Origin: Terribacillus aidingensis
GTDB lineage: Bacteria > Bacillota > Bacilli > Bacillales > Amphibacillaceae
Length of the DNA stretch: 64,000 bases
Direction of reading: 5' to 3'
NCBI RefSeq assembly: GCF_040703035.1
Contig: NZ_CP159996.1
Coordinates: forward strand, 2,824,001-2,888,000
Shown here in pieces: positions 50,925 through 58,962 of the stretch. The stretch's first letter is position 1; the number at the start of each line of letters is the position of its first letter. The notes under the pieces are model-generated. The model worked only from the letters and a program-made list of their open reading frames with translations, had not been told where the DNA came from and made no database searches. Made by a program: the position numbers and the translations under genes.

Positions 50925-51940
50925 GATCTCACTTCCCTTTGTTTATAATCGATCAAGTATTGCAGTTTCTGTCTAGCAGCTCCGCTATCAATGCTTTCCT
51001 TAGCAAGCTCGATGCCTTCCTGTATAGAAGCCACTTTTCCATTCGCAAATATGCCAAGTCCTGCATTCAAAACCACTGTTTCCTGATGGACACCTTTCTC
51101 CCCATTCAACACACGCAGAAGAATGTCTGCATTCTCAGCTGCATCACCGCCCTTGATTGCTTTAAGCGGATAAACCGGCAGGCCAACCTCATCCGGATGA
51201 AGAGTGAAAGCTGTCTGTTTACCGTCCTCCAGCAGGACAAGATGGTTCTCTCCTGCAAGTGATGCTTCATCCATATATCCTGCTCCATTAATGACAATCG
51301 CTCTTTTGCGTCCCAGCTTATGGAGCGCTTCGGCCATCATCCCAAGCATATCGCGGCGATAGATGCCGAGCAGCTGTGAATCAAGCTGGACTGGATTCGT
51401 CAATGGCCCAATTAAATTAAAGATCGTAGGAATTCGCAGTACTTTGCGCAGCTGCATCACCTGCTTCAGACCTGGATGAACATGAGGCGCGAATAAGAAG
51501 GCGATACCATTCTCCTCAAGCAGATGCGTCATCTCCTCTGCCGGCAAATACAATGGGATCCCCAGCTTCTCCAGTACATCCGCACTTCCGGTTCTGCTTG
51601 ATACGCTGCGATTCCCATGTTTGGCGATCGTAATACCCGCTCCAGCAATGACAAAGGCTGCCGTCGTACTAATGTTGAAGCTTTGCGATCCATCGCCTCC
51701 GGTACCGCAGTTATCCATTACATTTGCTGCCTGAAGGGGAATTGTCTGCGCTTTTTCCCGAATTGCAGCCACCATACCAGCTACTTCATCCGCTGTTTCC
51801 CCACGGGTTTGCAGCATCGAAAGAAATGCACCTGCCACAGCATCCGGCATACTGCCATCCAGCAACTCCCGGGATGCCTGCAGCGTTTCTGCATACGTCA
51901 AAGCCTGTGTATTCGTAAGCTTAGCCAATAATGGTTCCAT
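50921..51940 (-). CDS. trpD: Anthranilate phosphoribosyltransferase
   Basis: A 339-residue enzyme attaching PRPP-derived ribose phosphate to anthranilate. The PRPP-binding loop is NCGTGGDGSQSFNIST; KHGNRSVSSRTGSADVLE and FLFAPHVHPGLK are further family marks. Its start lies 20 bases inside the end of trpG, so translation is probably coupled. Not fused to TrpG, unlike the enterobacterial form. Confidence 0.96.
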   Translation of the reverse strand: MEPLLAKLTNTQALTYAETLQASRELLDGSMPDAVAGAFLSMLQTRGETADEVAGMVAAIREKAQTIPLQAANVMDNCGTGGDGSQSFNISTTAAFVIAGAGITIAKHGNRSVSSRTGSADVLEKLGIPLYLPAEEMTHLLEENGIAFLFAPHVHPGLKQVMQLRKVLRIPTIFNLIGPLTNPVQLDSQLLGIYRRDMLGMMAEALHKLGRKRAIVINGAGYMDEASLAGENHLVLLEDGKQTAFTLHPDEVGLPVYPLKAIKGGDAAENADILLRVLNGEKGVHQETVVLNAGLGIFANGKVASIQEGIELAKESIDSGAARQKLQYLIDYKQREVRS

Positions 51941-52523
51941 TACTTTCCCCTTCTTTCATGGTTAAAATATAATGCCTCACGATCTCCTTACCTGCTTCTG
52001 TTCCGATTGATTCCGGGTGGAACTGCAGTCCGTAAACCGGATAGCGGATATGCTGGACAGCCATGATTTCCTCGTCATCCTCTGAATAAGCGGTAACTTT
52101 CAATTCATTCGGAATATTGCGCTTATCGATGACTAGAGAATGATAGCGCATGATCGGCAAATCTTTTACTATCCCTTCGATTGCAGGTTCTCCCTCATAT
52201 CGAAGCGTCGATGTCTTGCCATGCTTGATTTGCCCTGCACGGATAATGTCCGCACCGAAGGCTGTACCGATTGCCTGGTGACCAAGACATATGCCGAGTA
52301 TCGGAATCTTTCCTGCAAAGTGGCGGATTGCATCGACACATATTCCTGCATCTTCCGGTCTGCCCGGACCAGGTGAGACGATGATTGCCTCAGGTTTCAA
52401 CGTTTCGATGTCCTGGATGGAGATGGCATCGTTACGTACAACCTTGACTTGTTCCCCAAGCTCCGCTGTGTATTGGAAAAGATTATACGTAAAAGAATCA
52501 TAATTATCGATCAGCAGTATCAT
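51921..52523 (-). CDS. trpG: Anthranilate synthase glutamine amidotransferase subunit
   Basis: A 200-residue class I glutamine amidotransferase delivering ammonia to TrpE. The catalytic triad is in GICLGHQAIG (Cys) and LQFHPESIGTE (His, Glu); VSPGPGRPEDAG forms the oxyanion region. In B. subtilis this subunit lies in the folate operon and is shared; here it is inside the trp operon, so a dedicated subunit is available. It overlaps trpE by 20 bases and trpD by 20 bases. Confidence 0.94.
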   Translation of the reverse strand: MILLIDNYDSFTYNLFQYTAELGEQVKVVRNDAISIQDIETLKPEAIIVSPGPGRPEDAGICVDAIRHFAGKIPILGICLGHQAIGTAFGADIIRAGQIKHGKTSTLRYEGEPAIEGIVKDLPIMRYHSLVIDKRNIPNELKVTAYSEDDEEIMAVQHIRYPVYGLQFHPESIGTEAGKEIVRHYILTMKEGESNGTIIG

Positions 52524-53907
52524 GTAATCCGACCTCCGTTAAAGATTTCGCTTTATGCAGTGTCTCGTGATATTCTGTCTCGGGATCGGAATCATACACT
52601 AGTCCGGCTCCCGCCTGTACATACGCCTTGTTGTCTTTTATTATCATCGTTCGAATAGCCAGCGCCAGATCGAGATCGCCATTCATATTTATATAGCCTA
52701 CCGCCCCGGCATAGAGCCCTCTTTTTTTCTTTTCAAAATGATTGATCAATTCCATTGCCCTAATCTTAGGAGCACCTGATACGGTTCCAGCAGGAAGTGC
52801 TGCAACCAATGCGTCCAATCCAGTCATATTATCTGCTAGTTCTCCTTGGACTTCAGAGACAATGTGCATGATATGCTGGTACTTTTCCACCGTCATATAC
52901 TTTGTCAGCTCGACGGTGCCGACCTTACATACACGTCCCAGATCATTGCGGCTTAAGTCGACAAGCATCCGATGCTCTGCCAATTCCTTTTCATCGGCCA
53001 GCAGTTCAGTCGTCAGCTGTTCATCTTGCTCTGCCGTTTTACCACGGGGCCTTGACCCAGCAATCGGGTTAGCTGTCACTTTATTGCCGCTAGCTTTGAT
53101 CAAGCTTTCAGGGGACGCACCCAGTACGGTATAGTCCTCAAAATCGAGGAAGAACATATACGGCGAAGGATTGCTTGCCCGCAGCTTTCGGTAAAAGCTA
53201 AAAGCATCTCCATGGAAGTCTGCTGTCAATCGCTGCGAAAGTACTATCTGGAATACATCACCGGCTTTGATGTACGTTTTGGCATCTTCCACCATCTGCA
53301 TAAATGTTGTTTGATCCGTCTCAGGCTGGAAATAGACTGGCTTCAATACTGCATCGGGTATGTTCTTGAAGGTTGTAATCTCTCGCTCCATAACCTCCAA
53401 ACGAGCCTGGAGCATATCCGCCGACCGGTTTCCTGCGCCATCAATAGCCAGTAAAGTTATCTGCTGATGCTTATGGTCATAAATGATGATATCCTCATAA
53501 AACATAAAATGAACTTCCGGCATACCAATCGGATCCTCTGGCACTTCTCCAATCACTTCATATTGCCGGATCGAATCATATGCCATATATCCGACAGCAC
53601 CGCCATAGAAAGGAAACTCAAGCGGCAGCTCCATTCCGCTTATCTGTTTCTTCAGAACCTCTAACGGTTTATCTGCCAGCTTCTCTTCCTGTCCTGAAGA
53701 CTTCAGCGTTGTTTCCTGTCCCTTCCCGATCAATTCTTTATAAGGATTAGCTCCAATGATGGAATAGCGACCCTTTCCTGTATGGTGTACCGAACTTTCC
53801 AGCAAAAACTTCTTTTCTCCTGCCAGCCGTTTATAAATTACGACAGGTGTGAGTGTATCTCCGTTCAATTGCTTCTTCTGAAATCGAACACTATCCGTAA
53901 CCGTCAT
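52504..53907 (-). CDS. trpE: Anthranilate synthase component I
   Basis: A 467-residue chorismate-using enzyme making anthranilate. The N-terminal part has the tryptophan feedback motif FLLESSVHHTGKGRYSIIG. The C-terminal chorismate-binding domain shows IVLSQRL, GASPESLIK, PIAGSRPRG and AGTVSGAPKIRAMELI. I use ATG 53907 with AGGGAG upstream; the in-frame start at 53955 lies inside the T-box terminator. It is the first gene of trpEGDCFBA. Confidence 0.96.
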   Translation of the reverse strand: MTVTDSVRFQKKQLNGDTLTPVVIYKRLAGEKKFLLESSVHHTGKGRYSIIGANPYKELIGKGQETTLKSSGQEEKLADKPLEVLKKQISGMELPLEFPFYGGAVGYMAYDSIRQYEVIGEVPEDPIGMPEVHFMFYEDIIIYDHKHQQITLLAIDGAGNRSADMLQARLEVMEREITTFKNIPDAVLKPVYFQPETDQTTFMQMVEDAKTYIKAGDVFQIVLSQRLTADFHGDAFSFYRKLRASNPSPYMFFLDFEDYTVLGASPESLIKASGNKVTANPIAGSRPRGKTAEQDEQLTTELLADEKELAEHRMLVDLSRNDLGRVCKVGTVELTKYMTVEKYQHIMHIVSEVQGELADNMTGLDALVAALPAGTVSGAPKIRAMELINHFEKKKRGLYAGAVGYINMNGDLDLALAIRTMIIKDNKAYVQAGAGLVYDSDPETEYHETLHKAKSLTEVGLHDTADR

Positions 53908-53930
53908 CTTTCTCGCTCCCTTTTCTTTGA

Positions 53931-54215
53931 AATAAAAAAACCGTCCCCTATGCACATGATTGGTTCATGTGCATAGGGGACGGTTTTACACCGCGGTGCC
54001 ACCTCTATTGAAAGCTCTTTTGCTTTCCTCTCATTCGGTTACGAAAGCTTTAGCCTTGATATCCTATCCCGGTAACGGGGGAAACCGGATTCCCCTACTA
54101 TGTTTCAAGGAATCTCTCTGAAGTCCATTCCATGCTGCCGATTTGACCTGGATCTCACCACACCAGGCTCTCTGTGCAAATCAAGCAGCATGTACTCCTC
54201 TTCATCAACGAGTTA
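53931..54215 (-). ncRNA. T-box riboswitch 2 (proximal), tryptophan specifier
   Basis: The minus strand carries a stem I region with GAGGAGTACA and an apical GAGAGCCTGG, then specifier-loop context GAA-TGG-ACTTC (about 54121-54132), i.e. Trp codon UGG. The T-box itself is AGAGGTGGCACCGCGG (53988-54003). The terminator pairs AAACCGTCCCCTATGCACAT with its complement and ends in T7 (53934-53985). The bulge reads UGGC, which fully matches a GCCA tRNA end. Confidence 0.95.
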
Positions 54216-54220
54216 TGTGT

Positions 54221-54472
54221 ATAAAAAAAGGGCAATCTCTCAATAAAGGACGAGATTACCCGTGGTACCACCTTTGTTAGCTAGCGAACTAGCTCACTTT
54301 GCTCCTGCTATCGGGGGAGTTGCCGCCACAGCTTACTGGTGATTTCAGCTATGGTGCTCGGAAGTCCATTCACGTATGTGTCACACCGGTTTCCACCATC
54401 CACCGGCTCTCTGAAGTGACCACATAAGCTACTACTCTTCGTCTTCGCTCACGTATCAGATATGTTGGATTC
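54221..54472 (-). ncRNA. T-box riboswitch 1 (distal), tryptophan specifier
   Basis: Stem I contains GAAGAGTAGT and AGAGCCGGTGGATGGTGG, followed by the specifier context GAA-TGG-ACTTC (about 54360-54371), again UGG for Trp. The conserved T-box is AAAGGTGGTACCACGG (54259-54274). A terminator GGTAATCTC...GAGATTGCC with T7 follows (54223-54262). The acceptor-pairing bulge reads UGGU here. It is directly followed by T-box 2. Confidence 0.95.
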
Positions 54473-54501
54473 ATTGTATTACCCTTGTTTTCGTTTGTCA
54501 A
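54473..54501 (-). promoter_or_regulatory. Sigma-A promoter of the trp operon
   Basis: On the minus strand TTGACA (54496-54501) and TACAAT (54473-54478) are separated by 17 bases, a near-perfect vegetative promoter. It lies between the DEAD-box stop (54509) and T-box 1, so regulation is by the leader RNA. Confidence 0.85.
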
Positions 54502-54508
54502 GGGCGAC

Positions 54509-55660
54509 TTACTCTGCATCCAATAAATCAGGCTTGCCATTCTCTCCGAAAACAAGTTCTTTTCGCGGCAGATGCTGTTTTGTTTCTTTTTCAATTTGTT
54601 TTATTTGATGTCTGTCGCGAGGTGTCACAAAGGCTACCGTTAAGCCCGTACTGCCTGCCCTGCCTGTACGGCCGATGCGGTGGATATAGCTTTCAGTATC
54701 CTCCGGAAGATCGTAATTGAATACATGGGTCACACCTTCAACATCCAACCCCCGAGCTGCTACATCTGTTGCAACAAGGAACTGTGTCTTATACTCCCGA
54801 AAATTCTTCATAGCACGTTCCCGCTTTGCCTGTGATAAATCACCATGCAGTTCATCCGATTCGAAACCCTGCGCGCGCAAATATCCATGCAGCTCAGAAG
54901 CACGTCTTCTTGTCCGGCAGAAGATAATAGCAGCAAATGGACGATACATTTGCAATAACACCTTCAATGCATTCCGCTTCTCACGATCAGACATTTCCAG
55001 GACAATCTGCTTTATTTCCTTCAGAGTCACATTGGTTGTTTGAATGGTGATTTCCTTTGGCTTTTGCATCTGGGAGGATGCCAGCTGGCGGATTTCCTTC
55101 GGCATTGTAGCAGAGAACAGCAGTGTTTGTTTCGTATTCGGCAATGCATTTGCAACGTCCTTTACATCATGCCAGAATCCCATATGCAGCATCTGATCTG
55201 CCTCATCCAGCACGAATGTCCGGACATGGGAAAGATCCACTGTGCCGCGACGCATATGGTCTAGCAGACGACCCGGTGTCGCGACAACGATATCCACTCT
55301 GCCTTCCAGTTTCTTAAGCTGCTTGACGATATCCTGACCGCCATAGACTGCCAGCGTACCAATTTCTTCTTCCGGATGAATCAGCTTCGCCAGTTCATCA
55401 TAGATCTGGATAGCCAGCTCCCTCGTCGGGCTCAGAATAAGTGCCTGAATGCCAGCGCTATCTGCTTCCAGCATTTCCAATATCGGCAGCAGGAATGCAA
55501 GTGTCTTACCAGTACCTGTCTGTGCTTTGGCAATCACATCTTTTCCAGCCAAAATTTCTGGAATAGCTTGCTTTTGAACAGGTGTTGGTTCTGTCAGACC
55601 TAATTTATGTAATATTTCCAAACGATTATTTTGTAAGTTTAGATCATTGAACACGTTCAT
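54509..55660 (-). CDS. DEAD-box ATP-dependent RNA helicase (short, CshA-related)
   Basis: A 383-residue RNA helicase with both RecA lobes: Q motif EPTPVQKQAIP, motif I AQTGTGKT, Ia PTRELA, Ib TPGR, II LDEADQML, III SAT, then VATDVAARGLD and HRIGRTGRAG. It lacks the long basic C-terminal tail of CshA and the DbpA-type RNA-binding domain, ending shortly after lobe 2. A role in mRNA decay or cold-adapted ribosome assembly is typical of the family. No terminator is obvious before the trp promoter 8 bases downstream. Confidence 0.9.
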   Translation of the reverse strand: MNVFNDLNLQNNRLEILHKLGLTEPTPVQKQAIPEILAGKDVIAKAQTGTGKTLAFLLPILEMLEADSAGIQALILSPTRELAIQIYDELAKLIHPEEEIGTLAVYGGQDIVKQLKKLEGRVDIVVATPGRLLDHMRRGTVDLSHVRTFVLDEADQMLHMGFWHDVKDVANALPNTKQTLLFSATMPKEIRQLASSQMQKPKEITIQTTNVTLKEIKQIVLEMSDREKRNALKVLLQMYRPFAAIIFCRTRRRASELHGYLRAQGFESDELHGDLSQAKRERAMKNFREYKTQFLVATDVAARGLDVEGVTHVFNYDLPEDTESYIHRIGRTGRAGSTGLTVAFVTPRDRHQIKQIEKETKQHLPRKELVFGENGKPDLLDAE

Positions 55661-55769
55661 GTTGTTCCCTCTTTCATACTTTTTACATAATTATTATGTG
55701 AAGTTTCCATAGAAGTACGCGCGAAAAGTTTGTAAGATACTAGTATACACATAAAAAGGGGGAAATTAT

Positions 55770-55898
55770 ATGCAAAAGTGGCTGATCGGCATTTTTGTCC
55801 TGCTGATCATCAGTTTCAGCATAATCGGTCTTTTTCGAGGGGAAGGAAATATCCAAAGCATTAACGAGACAAGTAAATCTTCTGTAAATTTAAAATAG
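55770..55898 (+). CDS. Small single-pass membrane peptide (42 residues)
   Basis: ATG at 55770, seven bases after GGGGG, opens a 42-codon frame. Residues 4-22 form a hydrophobic helix (LIGIFVLLIISFSIIGLF), followed by a polar tail ending SSVNLK. It stands alone between the helicase and the LysM-3D gene, divergent from the helicase. No family recognised. Support is the strong ribosome binding site and the clean signal-anchor composition. Confidence 0.5.
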   Translation: MQKWLIGIFVLLIISFSIIGLFRGEGNIQSINETSKSSVNLK

Positions 55899-55942
55899 TG
55901 ATGCGTTTATCCTGCACACACGCGGGTAAACTATAATATAAA

Positions 55943-55984
55943 TAAAAACAGGCAGAGCAAACCGCCATTTGCTCCACCTGTTAC
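55943..55984 (-). terminator. Terminator after the LysM-3D gene
   Basis: ACAGGtggAGCAAA pairs with TTTGCTctgCCTGT (minus strand) and is followed by TTTTATTTAT. Confidence 0.82.
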
Positions 55985-55994
55985 GCTATTTGTA

Positions 55995-56837
55995 TTAGTC
56001 TAGTACTTTTACTGTTACAGTTTTACGTCCCCAGTTCAAAGCAGTTCCTTGATCAGGTACGTGTACATCGATCTTATTACCTTTGATTGCACCGCCAGTA
56101 TCGCCTGCAATTGCTTCACCATAGCCTTCAACCCATACTTTGGATCCCAAAGGAATGACACTAGGGTCTACTGCAATAACTTTCGCATTAGGATTAGCGT
56201 TCAAATCGATACCAGTTGCTGTTACACCAGAGCATCCTTCACATTGACCAGTATATGCAGTTGCGGATACTGTCAATTCTTTCGTTGCTTCTTGGCTAGT
56301 ACTTGTAGCTGCTTTTTCTTCTTGGGCAGGAGCTGCTTCTTGTTTAGCAGGTTCTGCTTTTTGTTCTGTTTGTGCAGGTGCTTCTTGCTTTTCTTCTTGT
56401 TTAGGAGCTTCTTGTTTAGGAGCTTCTGTCTTAGCAGCTTCCTGCTTCACTGGTGCTGTTTCAGTTACAGCCCCGCCAGTTACAGCTAGTTGCTGACCTA
56501 TTACAATCAAATCGGAATTAAGGCTGTTCCAAGATTTCAACTCGCCTACCGATATATTGAACTTCCCTGCGATCTTAGAAAGAGAATCGCCTTTTTGTAC
56601 TGTGTATGAGTCTGTTTGGTTTGTTTCTTTATCTATAGTTAATTTTTGATTAGGAAAGATTAGGTCAGAATCAAGTTGGTTAAGCTCTTTAAGCTGATCT
56701 ACACTCACTTCGTATTTGTCTGCGATTTTCCAAAGAGAGTCCCCTGTTTGAACATTATATTCAGCAGCTGATGCTGTTGTACTGAATGCCCCCGCAATTA
56801 CTAGTCCTGTAGCTAAAGATACGACTGTTTTTTTCAT
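55995..56837 (-). CDS. Secreted LysM-3D cell-wall hydrolase (YocH-like)
   Basis: A 280-residue secreted protein. A signal peptide (cleavage after TTASAA, about residue 25) is followed by two LysM domains (YNVQTGDSLWKIADKY and YTVQKGDSLSKIAGKF). A low-complexity linker rich in P, A, E, Q and K spans about 125-190. The C-terminal 3D domain has the catalytic aspartates in DTGGAIKGNKIDVHV. This is the lytic transglycosylase-like resuscitation or YocH type of muralytic enzyme. A WalR box lies upstream, as expected for YocH. ATG follows GGAGG. Confidence 0.92.
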   Translation of the reverse strand: MKKTVVSLATGLVIAGAFSTTASAAEYNVQTGDSLWKIADKYEVSVDQLKELNQLDSDLIFPNQKLTIDKETNQTDSYTVQKGDSLSKIAGKFNISVGELKSWNSLNSDLIVIGQQLAVTGGAVTETAPVKQEAAKTEAPKQEAPKQEEKQEAPAQTEQKAEPAKQEAAPAQEEKAATSTSQEATKELTVSATAYTGQCEGCSGVTATGIDLNANPNAKVIAVDPSVIPLGSKVWVEGYGEAIAGDTGGAIKGNKIDVHVPDQGTALNWGRKTVTVKVLD

Positions 56838-56959
56838 ACGTCGTTTACCTCCTTAAATTTCTAACAGAACTTATGGTATCACATGGGCTTAGCTAGGTGG
56901 GTTACAGGAAGTTTAAGGTTATATTACAGGCTAGGACTCCAGCAATACTATTGTTACAC

Positions 56960-56976
56960 TGTAATCTTTCTGTAAT
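56960..56976 (+). promoter_or_regulatory. WalR (YycF) box upstream of the LysM-3D gene
   Basis: TGTAAT-CTTTC-TGTAAT is an exact TGTWAH-N5-TGTWAH direct repeat, the WalR operator pattern. It lies about 125 bases upstream of the LysM-3D start, on the opposite strand. Further single TGTAAT/TGTAAC half-sites occur on the gene's own strand near 56906 and 56930. The remaining intergenic sequence (56838-57183) shows no gene. Confidence 0.6.
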
Positions 56977-57183
56977 AAAACATTCGATAACCAAGCTTTT
57001 AGGGGCTTTTTTGTAATAAAAGGCCTCTTTTTATTCCATTAATTGTAAATGAGCAAAATTAAATTTCTTGTTGACTTTGTTTGCACTCGCTTTTTTCCAT
57101 TCAGTTTTTGTCGTTTTTCCGGCTTTATTAGGACAAATGTTACAAAATCAATCCTTGATTTCCCTTTTTTATTCCAATTACAG

Positions 57184-57213
57184 AAGAAAACAGGAGCGGG
57201 AGCTCCTGTTTTC
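57184..57213 (-). terminator. Terminator after the 5'-nucleotidase gene
   Basis: AGAAAACAGGAGC pairs with GCTCCTGTTTTCT; the tail contains TTTTCTTCTG. Confidence 0.8.
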
Positions 57214-58790
57214 TACTTCTTCACTACCCAATTATGATTGCAAGTTGCTTCAATTACATTTCGCTTGCTGATGTAATCTGCAATTAGTTCCGTCATATCT
57301 GTTGTGATCTCCCTGACAACATGCTTTCCTTTGAACATGACGTAATCTCCACCGCCAGCTGCCCGGTAATTATTCATTACTACCTCATACATCTCATCTG
57401 CAATGACAGGGGTGCCCTTGATGGTCAATTCCTGTACACGGTCTCCAATTTCGCGGCTGATATCCAATATATAGCCGATTCCTTCCCACATGTCATAATT
57501 GTAGTGCTGCGGCTTAGGTTCCAGGAAGGAGCGGCTCACCTCAAGCTCACCCTCTTGATCCAAATTGAAGTAAGTGGCAGAGAGTTCAAGAGCATGCTTC
57601 ATATCTGCTCCAGAAATCTCAATCACCTTTAACGTGTTTGGATAGATATAATTGGAGACGATATCGCGCATCGTAATATTCTGCGGAAAACCAGGTGACG
57701 CATTATGAAACAATGCTGTACTGGAGATGGCAGCATTTGCTGCATCCATCTGAACTTTATTGATGAACTCAATAAATGGTGTCTCCTTCACCCTCGTTTC
57801 AAAGGCATCATGGATGATCATATCTCCATTTATTTTCCCGATCGGCTGGTCCAGCCATTTCTGTGTTTCCTCTTCATAGGAAGAAACTAGTCTCAGAATC
57901 GTTTCATCAGGCAGAATTTCATTCGTGATCGTATGTAATTTCGTCTCTGATGTGACACGTTTTCTACTATTATACAGATGCTCGACAGCAATCGAGACTT
58001 CTCCTAGGAATGCACCATTGGATCCAGGCTGCACAACGGTCACATTATTCACCTTTTCAGCAAGTGATCGATGCTGGTGACCGGTGACCAAAATATCAAT
58101 TCCTTCTATTGAATGGCAAATTTCATAGCCCACATTTTCACCAGTAAGTGATTCTGTTGGTTCTCCGGTTTCCAGATCACGTTCGAACCCGCCATGATAA
58201 GCAACGATAAGGACATCAGGCTGTTCTTTTTCCCGAACTTCCTTCACCCATCTTCTCGTCGATTCCAGGACATGCTCGAACGTAAGCCCCTCAATGTGGT
58301 TTGGATCTTCCCAGTTAGGAATGAAATGAGTGGTGACACCGATGATCGCCAGCTTGATACCATCGATCTGTTTGATTTCGTACGGTCTGCCGAATACAGG
58401 TCTCTTTTTCGTCTCATCCAGGATATTCCCGCAAAGATATGGAAAGTCTGCAAGCTGAATAGCTGATTGCAGATATGGCATGCCATAGTTGAATTCATGA
58501 TTTCCTATTACCGCAGCATCATATTTGAGCTCGTTCATACATCGGATCAAGGGGTTATCCTTATCTGCTTGGTATTTTGCATGATGATACGTCAGCGGTG
58601 TTCCTTGTATCATATCCCCATTATCCAGCAGCAGAACATGCTTCTTTTCTTCTCTTATTCTTTTAATTAAGGTAGCTACCCGTGCCAGTCCCTGAGGAGC
58701 TGGTTCGTGATCCCGGTATGTAGTAGGAAAGATATTCCCATGCACATCACTAGTAACGAGCATGGTGATATTTGTCACTTTTTCAAGCAT
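57213..58790 (-). CDS. 5'-nucleotidase / 2',3'-cyclic phosphodiesterase-type metallophosphoesterase
   Basis: A 525-residue two-domain enzyme. The N-terminal calcineurin-like metallophosphatase has TSDVHGN, DNGDMIQGTP, GNHEFNYG, VAYHGGFERD and GHQHRSL, giving the full dinuclear metal set. The C-terminal 5'-nucleotidase substrate domain (about 320-525) has NYRAAGGGDYVMF. There is no signal peptide, so it is probably cytosolic like B. subtilis YunD-type proteins. Start ATG 58790 follows GGAGG. It diverges from a PhoP-box-controlled transport operon, which would fit phosphate scavenging. Confidence 0.87.
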   Translation of the reverse strand: MLEKVTNITMLVTSDVHGNIFPTTYRDHEPAPQGLARVATLIKRIREEKKHVLLLDNGDMIQGTPLTYHHAKYQADKDNPLIRCMNELKYDAAVIGNHEFNYGMPYLQSAIQLADFPYLCGNILDETKKRPVFGRPYEIKQIDGIKLAIIGVTTHFIPNWEDPNHIEGLTFEHVLESTRRWVKEVREKEQPDVLIVAYHGGFERDLETGEPTESLTGENVGYEICHSIEGIDILVTGHQHRSLAEKVNNVTVVQPGSNGAFLGEVSIAVEHLYNSRKRVTSETKLHTITNEILPDETILRLVSSYEEETQKWLDQPIGKINGDMIIHDAFETRVKETPFIEFINKVQMDAANAAISSTALFHNASPGFPQNITMRDIVSNYIYPNTLKVIEISGADMKHALELSATYFNLDQEGELEVSRSFLEPKPQHYNYDMWEGIGYILDISREIGDRVQELTIKGTPVIADEMYEVVMNNYRAAGGGDYVMFKGKHVVREITTDMTELIADYISKRNVIEATCNHNWVVKK

Positions 58791-58867
58791 ACTTTTGATT
58801 CCTCCGACCTCTTTTTCAGAATTAAAACAGTTTTTGCTATAATCTATCATAACATGCCAAAACTATC

Positions 58868-58921
58868 TTTACATTCTTATTACAGTAAGTTAACATAAAT
58901 TGGAACAAGTCGTGATATAGT
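58868..58921 (+). promoter_or_regulatory. PhoP box and promoter of the phnDCEE operon
   Basis: Three PhoP hexamers follow one another at exactly 11-base steps: TTTACA (58868), ATTACA (58879) and TTAACA (58890). A degenerate fourth, GGAACA, follows at 58902. This matches the TT(A/T/C)ACA direct-repeat pattern bound by phosphorylated PhoP. TATAGT (58916-58921) is a suitable -10 without a good -35, as usual for Pho-activated promoters. Confidence 0.8.
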
Positions 58922-58962
58922 TGTTCATGCAGTGCAAATTAAACAATTTTTGGGGGTATATC

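Noticed and set aside
53908..54500. TRAP-binding (GAG/UAG repeat) control of the trp operon
   Set aside because: No run of spaced NAG triplets was seen; the leader is fully explained by two T-boxes.
57049..57271. Small plus-strand frames upstream of the nucleotidase terminator
   Set aside because: AT-rich, no ribosome binding site, and they run through the terminator hairpin at 57184-57213.
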